Shown piece after piece: positions 1 to 5,325 of a stretch of 13,586 nt of DNA. The translations under genes and the position numbers were made by a program. Positions within the stretch are counted from its first letter, which is position 1; each line of letters opens with the position of its first letter. The stretch is from positions 1-13,586 of the forward strand of contig JAUVKA010000054.1 in NCBI GenBank assembly GCA_030592205.1, written 5' to 3'. Below the pieces are notes generated by a model. The model saw only the letters and a program-made list of their open reading frames with translations. It did not search any database and had not been told where the DNA came from. The DNA is from Bacteroidota bacterium (GTDB lineage Bacteria > Bacteroidota > Bacteroidia > Bacteroidales > UBA12481).

Positions 1-187
1 AGCCTGATTCGCTTTGCTCATTTCAGTCTTTTCTTTTATAGGCTTGGCTTCAAGATAGCTTGGTAAATACTGGATTAGCTCAGCTTCGCTTCGCTGATCC
101 AGAGTAGGGGGGTGTCAAAACAAAAAGCCTGAATCGCTGCGCTCATTCCGGTCTTTTCTTTTATATGCTCGGCTTCAAGCAAGCTTG
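1..187. repeat. Imperfect direct repeat of about 62 bp, two copies, outside the element
   Basis: Copy one is at 1-63 and copy two at 126-187. Both start with AGCCTGA, contain a CGCT..GCTCATT stretch, then CTTTTCTTTTATA, and end in GGCTTCAAG..AGCTTG. Between them, 70-102 can fold as an imperfect hairpin, with CTGGAT at one end and ATCCAG at the other. The repeats resemble decayed versions of the terminator that follows at 207-229, since they share AGCCTGA and the CTTTTCTTTTAT tract. I infer that they are relics of repeated tRNA-terminator units on the chromosome side of the insertion. No coding region is apparent here. Confidence 0.6.
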
Positions 188-206
188 AGCCTCACAATAA
201 AAGAAA

Positions 207-229
207 AGCCCGACACTTCGTGTCAGGCT
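207..229 (-). terminator. Intrinsic terminator downstream of the tRNA-Val 3' end
   Basis: Stem arms are at 207-216 and 220-229 with a 3-nt loop. Read on the minus strand the stem is 10 bp with one G-U wobble, and it is followed by a TTTTCTTTTATT tract. Read on the plus strand the same position is a C-A mismatch, so the minus strand is favoured. It lies 11 nt past the discriminator base of the tRNA fragment, where a tRNA terminator is expected, so this flank is probably the original chromosomal downstream side. Confidence 0.75.
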
Positions 230-239
230 TTTTGTTTTG

Positions 240-286
240 TGGGAGTTACTGGATTCGAACCAGTGACCCCCTGCTTGTAAGGCAGA
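240..286 (-). tRNA. tRNA-Val(UAC) 3' fragment, truncated; integration (att) site
   Basis: On the minus strand the order is: anticodon stem TCTGC/GCAGG (286-282 and 274-270) around loop CTTACAA with anticodon UAC; 5-nt variable loop (269-265); T arm ACTGG-TTCGAAT-CCAGT (264-248); 3' acceptor strand AACTCCC (247-241) and discriminator A at 240. The expected 5' acceptor strand GGGAGTT and a D arm are absent upstream (287-330). Only the 3' part remains, so the gene cannot make a tRNA. This is typical when an element integrates into a tRNA gene and displaces the original 3' end. The adjacent integrase fits this. The exact crossover point cannot be set from one end; it lies within the fragment, most likely in the anticodon arm to T arm. 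Confidence 0.88.
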
Positions 287-291
287 AAGTC

Positions 292-349
292 AAGTGTTTT
301 GCATCTTTTTGAAATTTCTTGAAGTGTTTGCTATTGCTAGTAATAGCAA
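292..349. repeat. Direct and inverted repeats between att site and integrase promoter
   Basis: AAGTGTTTTGC at 292-302 recurs as AAGTGTTTGC at 322-331, 30 bp apart. A perfect 8-bp inverted repeat, TTGCTATT (328-335) and AATAGCAA (342-349) with a 6-nt spacer, overlaps the second copy. Short repeats between an att core and an integrase gene are often arm-type or core-type recombinase sites, and that role is inferred here from position only. Confidence 0.5.
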
Positions 350-359
350 GGTTTTAGAT

Positions 360-392
360 TTGTTGTTGGTTTGAAGAATTTTTCTATATTTG
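360..392 (+). promoter_or_regulatory. Candidate Bacteroidota-type promoter of the integrase gene
   Basis: TTG at 360-362 and TATATTTG at 385-392 are separated by 22 bp, which fits the Bacteroidota pattern of TTG and TAnnTTTG. Transcription would begin near 399, giving a leader of about 34 nt before the ATG at 433. Confidence 0.5.
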
Positions 393-399
393 CCATAAT

Positions 400-419
400 T
401 GTTTTACCTATGTTTTACC
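400..419. promoter_or_regulatory. Candidate operator: two TGTTTTACC repeats 11 bp apart
   Basis: TGTTTTACC occurs at 400-408 and again at 411-419, directly at and after the predicted transcription start of the integrase gene. Read on the minus strand the core is GGTAAAACA. It shares the TAAAAC core and the one-helical-turn spacing of the array at 11947-12009. A protein binding here would be well placed to repress the integrase gene or to act as an arm-site binder. Inferred from position and repetition. Confidence 0.45.
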
Positions 420-432
420 CAAATGCACTTTT

Positions 433-1647
433 ATGGCTTCTGTAAAAATCGTTTTAAGGGAAAAGAAGACCTTGAAAAATGGTCAACATCCAATTGCCTT
501 ACGATTCATTAAAGGTAGGAAAATTAAGTATGTGCACCTCAGTTATGGAAGCCTAAAGGAACATTGGGATTACGGGGAAAATCTCCCAAACAAGAAACAT
601 CCCAATAAAAACCTTGCTAATTATCTGATTAAGGAGAAGACGAAGGCAGATGACGTTCGTATTGATCTTGACAGGGAAGGGAAAGAATATAGCATCAATC
701 AGTTTGTAGAAAGATTCAAGAACGACAGCATTTTTATGTCAGTGATGGATTGCTTTGATGAAAGAATTGCCGGGATGAGAAAGGCCGGAAATATCAATAA
801 TGCAAATATATATACTGATACAAAGAATGCCCTGAAAGATTTTGATGATAGGGCAACACTTATGTTTTCAGATATTGATTTCAAATGGCTCCATCAATTT
901 GTAGAACATATGCTGAGCAAGGGCAATACTCATGGTGGGATCAGTGTTAAGCTGAGAACCTTTAAAGCTTTGTATAATTACGCTATTAAGAGTAGTTATG
1001 TGAAACGTGAGTTGTATCCGTTTAAGAATGCGCTAAATCCAGGTGGTTATGATATAGCAAAGTATCATTCTGATCCTGCCAGGAAAGCCCTTACAAAGGA
1101 GGAAATAGATAAGATCCGGAATCTTGATATCGATCATTCCTCTGAGCTGTTTGATTCGTGGAATTACTTCTTGTTCAGCTATTATACGATGGGCATGAAT
1201 TTCGAAGATATCGCAAACTTGAAGCATACCGATATTTCAGGTGAGTACCTGAGTTATATTCGATCCAAGACAGGCAAAAGGTTTGTGATCCAATTATTGG
1301 AACCTGCTATAGCAATTCTACGGCATTATCAATCAGATTCACATTATGTTTTTCCAATTCTATTTGCCAGACACAAGACCCCGGAATCAAAGAAGAACCG
1401 ATCAAAAAAAATGAGGGCAAAATTGAACAGGGATCTTAAGAAAATTGCTGTGAAGGCAGGTTTAGAAGGGAAAATAACTTCTTATATAGCTCGTCATACC
1501 TGGGCCATGGTTCAGAAAACATCCTTACGTAATCCTACGTCCATGATCAGCGACGCATTGGGCCATAAAACGGAGGATGTTACGAGAGCCTATCTGGAAA
1601 GTTTTAAAAATGAAGAATTGGATGAGATGAATAGGGGGATATTGTGA
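433..1647 (+). CDS. int: Tyrosine recombinase (integrase) of the element
   Basis: Site-specific integrase that would insert and excise the element at tRNA-Val. At 404 residues it has the usual length and layout of Bacteroidota element integrases: an N-terminal arm-binding region (about 1-85), a SAM-like core-binding domain (about 95-195) and a catalytic domain (about 215-395). Visible catalytic residues are K279 in RSKTGK, Y351-I-A-R354 (the YxxR variant of HxxR common in this group), H378 in LGHKT, and nucleophile Y387 in TRAYL. The position of Arg I, within YYTMGMNFEDIANL, is Met253 instead of Arg. IntDOT of CTnDOT also lacks Arg I, so this does not prove inactivity. The ATG at 433 is used because the ATG at 423 is out of frame. 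The gene sits 146 bp from the att fragment and reads away from it. Confidence 0.93.
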   Translation: MASVKIVLREKKTLKNGQHPIALRFIKGRKIKYVHLSYGSLKEHWDYGENLPNKKHPNKNLANYLIKEKTKADDVRIDLDREGKEYSINQFVERFKNDSIFMSVMDCFDERIAGMRKAGNINNANIYTDTKNALKDFDDRATLMFSDIDFKWLHQFVEHMLSKGNTHGGISVKLRTFKALYNYAIKSSYVKRELYPFKNALNPGGYDIAKYHSDPARKALTKEEIDKIRNLDIDHSSELFDSWNYFLFSYYTMGMNFEDIANLKHTDISGEYLSYIRSKTGKRFVIQLLEPAIAILRHYQSDSHYVFPILFARHKTPESKKNRSKKMRAKLNRDLKKIAVKAGLEGKITSYIARHTWAMVQKTSLRNPTSMISDALGHKTEDVTRAYLESFKNEELDEMNRGIL

Positions 1648-1716
1648 TTGGTTTGTAACGTTTAGTATATAATGCGTTTTAATGCATTTTTACAAAAGGT
1701 TATTGCAATTGCTTTC

Positions 1717-2394
1717 TTACGGTAAGTCAATATTATCAAGTCGAAAAGCTCTTAGAAATTCGCGAGGATTTGTCCCTCCAATCAATATTGAACAAATTCT
1801 GCCGCTAGGATCTGCAATTGGGCTACCACTTGACCCAGCATAGTATTCGTGCTCTTGAATAGGACGAGAAGGTTTGAAAAAATTTATATGCTCATCTTGT
1901 CTTTCAAGTTCTAAATATAATTCATGGCATAAGTATGTTGGAGCAACCAACGTTTCTCCCATTTTTACAAATTCATAATTGTTTCTTACCGCAAAACCAT
2001 AGGCTTCATCCTTAACTGCATTTACAAAGGGTTTTTTATAACATGTGAATTCAAATGACATCTCTGGTGATAAACTCTTTTGAATTAGCTCTAATGGTAA
2101 CTCACTATATGCATAATCAATATCTTCTTGTTGATAGAAAACATTAAACTTACCTGCATTTAAAGCAGCGGTTTTGTCCTTATGCACATGAACAGTTTCT
2201 ATAAATGAACCTTCTGGTGGAGTTTCATGACCGGCAGTAATAACCAAAGTGGGTGAACTCTCTGACTTTTTGTAAAGAAATCCTGAGCTTCTTGAAATCA
2301 ATTCACCTTCTTCATTCCAATGACAAATTCTGAAAGTTACTTTCAGCATTAAGTCAATAAAATTTTGTGCAGCTTTTCTTTCTTTTTCTGTCAT
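1717..2394 (-). CDS. Trypsin-like serine protease, complete catalytic triad
   Basis: A 225-residue chymotrypsin/trypsin-fold peptidase with no signal peptide, so it probably acts in the cytoplasm. The triad can be read directly: His56 in LVITAGHE (equivalent to TAAHC), Asp93 in EDIDYAYSELPL, and Ser189 in AGSSGSPIAD (equivalent to GDSGGP). The N-terminal first strand pair, TFRICHW..SSGFLY, also fits the fold. There is no PDZ or other added domain, so it is shorter than HtrA proteins. It follows the 359-residue membrane-segment gene on the same strand after 157 nt and probably shares its promoter. Compact cytoplasmic trypsin-like proteases next to a gene of unknown function are a known pattern in bacterial conflict systems; a role in activating or degrading the neighbour is inference. 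It ends 69 bp from the integrase stop, convergent with it. Confidence 0.82.
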   Translation of the reverse strand: MTEKERKAAQNFIDLMLKVTFRICHWNEEGELISRSSGFLYKKSESSPTLVITAGHETPPEGSFIETVHVHKDKTAALNAGKFNVFYQQEDIDYAYSELPLELIQKSLSPEMSFEFTCYKKPFVNAVKDEAYGFAVRNNYEFVKMGETLVAPTYLCHELYLELERQDEHINFFKPSRPIQEHEYYAGSSGSPIADPSGRICSILIGGTNPREFLRAFRLDNIDLP

Positions 2395-2469
2395 AAGCTT
2401 TGGTGTTACATTTTCGGTTGCTATAACGGTTCAAATAAGAAAATCCAATAGAGGCTTTACTCCAATCAA

Positions 2470-2488
2470 GTTTCAAGAAGGATGAAAC
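2470..2488. repeat. Small inverted repeat in the gap between the two cargo genes
   Basis: GTTTCA (2470-2475) and TGAAAC (2483-2488) form a perfect 6-bp stem with a 7-nt loop in the 157-nt gap between the membrane-segment gene and the protease gene. It has no U tract on either side, so it is not a terminator. It could be an operator or an RNA hairpin; nothing decides between them. Confidence 0.35.
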
Positions 2489-2551
2489 GGGGGACAATTC
2501 TTTTATTTGCTACTTTCATTGCTATTACTTCTAAGCAAGCTTGGTGGTTGT

Positions 2552-3631
2552 TTATTTATTTCCAAACATTGCATACTTGTATTTGTCCTTTATGTAATTA
2601 TGGTATTTTGTGCAGGCAGCACCAACTACTGAAATAGTTAACCCCGCAACACCAACAAAAGGGTTTAGGAAACCTCCTGCAGATGCTGGCACTCCAATGT
2701 ATGTGCAGAATTTGCCAACTTTATTGAAATTGTGTCTTTTAGATAAAGAAGTTATTGCTTTTTTTATATCCTTTTTAATTTCAATAAATCCTTTAACATC
2801 CCCAGTGAAAATCTGTTCTGACCAATGGTTTATTTGTTCTCTTAAGGCTATGGTTTCAGGTTCTTTGGATAGTAATATAGACTCTCTTAAAGTATTCCTA
2901 TGTGGTAATTCACCTAATTCATCCACAACTAATTTGTAAAGTTTTATTTGATTGTCTCCAACGTCGATGTCTTCAAAATAGCTATCTGTTGGAGTTCCAA
3001 TACAAAATAAGCCTGAAACTTTCTTAGATAGAGCTAGTGTTGCAAAATAGTCAGAAAAGCAGCTAGTAAAAGAATTAATCTCAGCGTTCTTAAAATATAT
3101 ATCTGTTCTCATATCAAGTTCATAATCAGAATATTCGCTTTCTGCGTTTACTGCATTATGTACAACAGATGAGATTAGTGCATTGCCTTCAGGTTGTGGC
3201 TTAGCTTTATCTTTGAAATAATTTTCATATAATTCATAGTTTTTCATGACGTTATTAAAAGCAGATAAACCTGTACTAAAATTGAATCTTGAATTTTTTA
3301 ATCTTAACATGGAATCAATAACAGCAGGTGGTATTCTATCTTCATATGAAAATTCATTCTTAGTAATTGATTCGTGTTTAATGCTTATATCATCAAACAG
3401 ATTGCCTCGAATCCAGTCTCTTTCTAAGATATCTGCATTCGCAATAAAATTTGGATTGAACACAACTTGCTCAAGGATTGAATCTTTTAATAAGGAATTT
3501 GGTTTGTCATTTTTCAATATCCTCATATCACGATTATCTGAACTCTTTGAATCTATTTCTATTAATCCTTCTGTCAATGCTAAGTAAATTAAAGCTTTGA
3601 AATGAGTATTATCAATCACTGTTGTTTTCAT
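2552..3631 (-). CDS. Unknown protein with C-terminal Gly/Ala-rich membrane segment, paired with protease
   Basis: I do not recognise a family. The first 300 or so of 359 residues look soluble and mixed helical, with no signal peptide. A helical charged stretch runs through LREQINHWSEQIF..DVKGFIEIKKDIKKAITSLSKR (about 263-300). A hydrophobic Gly/Ala/Val-rich region follows at about 308-340, broken by Asn-Pro at 323-324, and then a basic tail (KYHNYIKDKYKYAMFGNK, 342-359). The hydrophobic region could be one transmembrane helix or a short hairpin. This build, a soluble sensor-like body with a membrane-active end, is seen in effectors of bacterial immune systems. With a serine protease next to it, cleavage-controlled membrane activity is a reasonable but untested idea. 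The region looks more AT-rich than the integrase gene, in keeping with separate origin. The first few codons overlap the chance start of the frame holding the integrase remnant. Confidence 0.75.
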   Translation of the reverse strand: MKTTVIDNTHFKALIYLALTEGLIEIDSKSSDNRDMRILKNDKPNSLLKDSILEQVVFNPNFIANADILERDWIRGNLFDDISIKHESITKNEFSYEDRIPPAVIDSMLRLKNSRFNFSTGLSAFNNVMKNYELYENYFKDKAKPQPEGNALISSVVHNAVNAESEYSDYELDMRTDIYFKNAEINSFTSCFSDYFATLALSKKVSGLFCIGTPTDSYFEDIDVGDNQIKLYKLVVDELGELPHRNTLRESILLSKEPETIALREQINHWSEQIFTGDVKGFIEIKKDIKKAITSLSKRHNFNKVGKFCTYIGVPASAGGFLNPFVGVAGLTISVVGAACTKYHNYIKDKYKYAMFGNK

Positions 3632-3829
3632 ATTATAGTTTTAATTACTTCCTACTTTTTTACAGATTCATCTTTAGGCCCTATCCAGACCCATACTGGG
3701 CAGATAAAAACACGTTTAGTCGATCAATATATGTCAATTTATTTAGTATTTATTCGTTCCCTGTTGTAAATATACCAAATTTCATAAATTCTTTTGCTAA
3801 TTATAGACGATCTCTTGTTGGGATGTTCC

Positions 3830-3978
3830 CCTGGGTAGTGGTACAGCAAACCTCCTTACGAAATCCCACCTCAATGATCAGCGATGCCCTGGGCCATAAA
3901 ACCGAGGATCTTACTCGTGCCTATCTGGATAGTTTTAAGAATGAAGAATTGGATGAGATGAATAGGGGGATACTATAA
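3830..3978 (+). pseudogene. 3' remnant of a second, related integrase gene
   Basis: From CCTGG at 3830 to the stop at 3976-3978, this stretch matches the last 49 codons of the intact integrase gene (1499-1647). By hand alignment there are 23 differences in 147 nt (about 84% identity), most of them synonymous, and 5 substitutions in 48 residues. It keeps LGHKTED and TRAYLDSF, including the catalytic Tyr, but lacks everything upstream. Homology stops abruptly at 3830. The open frame can be extended back to an ATG at 3622, but those 70 residues have no similarity to integrase and are taken as chance. Synonymous divergence says this was a separate functioning integrase, not a fresh copy of the first. 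Confidence 0.88.
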
Positions 3979-4061
3979 AGTAGTTGAGTGTTTCTTTTAA
4001 CTGACTTGTTAGATTGTAGCCGGAGATCATCCGTAAATTCACGTAATTCTTAGTTAATATA

Positions 4062-4092
4062 TTGACATCTCCTAAATATTTCCCTATATTTA
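4062..4092 (+). promoter_or_regulatory. Candidate Bacteroidota promoter for the T9SS substrate operon
   Basis: TTG at 4062-4064 and TATATTTA at 4085-4092 are 20 bp apart; the second box matches TAnnTTTG except for its last base. It reads towards the two secreted-protein genes. Confidence 0.45.
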
Positions 4093-4103
4093 TGGTGACC
4101 ATA
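4091..4103. promoter_or_regulatory. 13-bp palindrome TATGGTGACCATA over the transcription start
   Basis: Arms TATGGT and ACCATA are perfectly complementary around a central G. The palindrome overlaps the end of the promoter's second box and covers the predicted start of transcription, the position of a repressor operator. The binding protein is unknown. Confidence 0.4.
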
Positions 4104-4302
4104 GAGAAATTATATTAAATCATAGCACAAGTCAATTGTCAAAATGAAGCCTTTAATATGTATCTGATATCAATCTGTATGTCTATTAGAAACACTTGAT
4201 CGATAAGTTTGGCATTCTCGTTTTTGAGAATATAAGTAATGATACAGGATAATATAATATGTATCACAGGAAGAACATTAAGAATGAATAATTATCAATA
4301 AG

Positions 4303-5325
4303 TTGAATATGAATAAAACTGATAGAAACTCTATGTTGTTTTCAATAATTAAGAATCCATTAAAGAAGGCATTTTTTTATTTTTCAGTTGCACTTTACTG
4401 TTTGCAAGTTACTTCTATCCAGTGTCAGGAATATATGGCCTTACCTGACTCCAATGCTGTCTGGATAGTTGGAAATAGCTCAAGTGCAGGTGATTTTTAC
4501 TATGAATATTCTATAGATTCATATCCCAATGATACCATAATTGACTCTACCAGGTATACTAAAATATATATAACAGATGCTTCCGATTATAATTTCTATG
4601 CTGGAGCATTTCGTAGTGATAGTAGCAGGAAGGCTTTTTTTGTACCACCATATGTTGGATATACAGACGAACACCTATGGTATGATTTCAGTTTGTCTAC
4701 TGGGGATACTGTTAGAGATATCGCTCTAAATGATATGCAGCCTGGATTAGTAGGGGAATATGATTTTAAAGTAGATTCTACTAGGATTCTATCAGTTGGC
4801 CCATATGGATTAAAATGCTTGCATTTATCACCTATTCCTCCTTATCCTCCTTTTTACACACATAATTCATTGGTATGGGTTGAAGGCATCGGAAGTTTGA
4901 ATGGTGGGATTTATAACATGTATATGTGTGGAATTAGTGCTTCCAGCTTAACCTGTATGTCCAAGAATGATACTATATTTTATTACACTAATTCAATCGA
5001 TTGCGAAATATTCGAAGAACAAGAATTCATATATAGTCCTGGTATTTGCAAAGTGCCCGTAAGTATCCAGGATTTAGGGGATTTAAAGAATATTGAGGCG
5101 AAAATTGCTTCCATAAGTGAGGGAGAGGTAACAATTAGTAATCTCCCTTCAGATTGTATTAATATTCACATTTATAACCAATTAGGATCCTTGGTTGAGT
5201 TATGGAAAATAGAGCCATCTTGCCAATTGACTCAAAAAAAGTTTTCAGGTTTATCTGCTGGTATCCACATAGTTGTGATTGAAACACATAGTGAAATATT
5301 AACCCAAAAAGTATTTGTAAAATGA
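4303..5325 (+). CDS. T9SS-secreted protein with type A C-terminal sorting domain
   Basis: A 340-residue exported protein. The N-terminus has basic residues (KNPLKK) before a hydrophobic core (AFFYFSVALYCLQV) and a probable cleavage near SIQC/QEY, leaving an N-terminal Gln as is common in Bacteroidota. The body follows a pattern frequent in Bacteroidota secreted proteins: YTKIYI, then LWYDFSLSTGDTV, then VWVEGIGSLNGGIY. The last 75 or so residues form a type A sorting domain (VTISNLP..IYNQLGSLVE..FSGLSAGIHIVVI..TQKVFVK), which directs the protein through the T9SS outer-membrane translocon and is normally removed. The function of the body is unknown. The ATG at 4303 is the first in frame, but Met3 or Met11 could also serve, as no clear ribosome binding site is seen. 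It overlaps the next gene by 4 nt (ATGA), which implies translational coupling. Confidence 0.88.
   Translation: MNMNKTDRNSMLFSIIKNPLKKAFFYFSVALYCLQVTSIQCQEYMALPDSNAVWIVGNSSSAGDFYYEYSIDSYPNDTIIDSTRYTKIYITDASDYNFYAGAFRSDSSRKAFFVPPYVGYTDEHLWYDFSLSTGDTVRDIALNDMQPGLVGEYDFKVDSTRILSVGPYGLKCLHLSPIPPYPPFYTHNSLVWVEGIGSLNGGIYNMYMCGISASSLTCMSKNDTIFYYTNSIDCEIFEEQEFIYSPGICKVPVSIQDLGDLKNIEAKIASISEGEVTISNLPSDCINIHIYNQLGSLVELWKIEPSCQLTQKKFSGLSAGIHIVVIETHSEILTQKVFVK

Larger units (their letters stand above)
3979..4302 (+). other. 324-bp non-coding region: promoter, palindrome and leader
   Basis: No open frame of note. It holds the candidate promoter at 4062-4092, the palindrome at 4091-4103, and a hairpin in the predicted leader: ATTCTC (4214-4219) and GAGAAT (4226-4231) around a GTTTTT loop. 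The rest is AT-rich with nothing recognised. The predicted leader from about 4099 to the ATG at 4303 is about 200 nt, which is long. Confidence 0.5.

Noticed and set aside
240..330. Complete tRNA gene
   Set aside because: No D arm or 5' acceptor strand GGGAGTT is present upstream on the minus strand.
1671..1691. Terminator after the integrase gene (AATGC/GCATT with a short T run)
   Set aside because: The stem is only 5 AT-rich pairs around an 8-nt loop, too weak to call.
2610..3587. Plus-strand open frames at 2610-2939 and 3246-3587
   Set aside because: They lie antisense within the 359-residue gene, and their sequences read like translations of its complementary strand.
3622..3829. Upstream 70 codons of the frame that ends in the integrase remnant, starting with ATG at 3622
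   Set aside because: They show no similarity to the integrase, overlap the start of the minus-strand 359-residue gene, and have a low-complexity, AT-driven composition. Only 3830-3978 is taken as a gene remnant.
4099..4302. Riboswitch in the long leader before the secreted-protein operon
   Set aside because: Only a 6-bp hairpin is visible; no conserved aptamer core could be recognised by eye.
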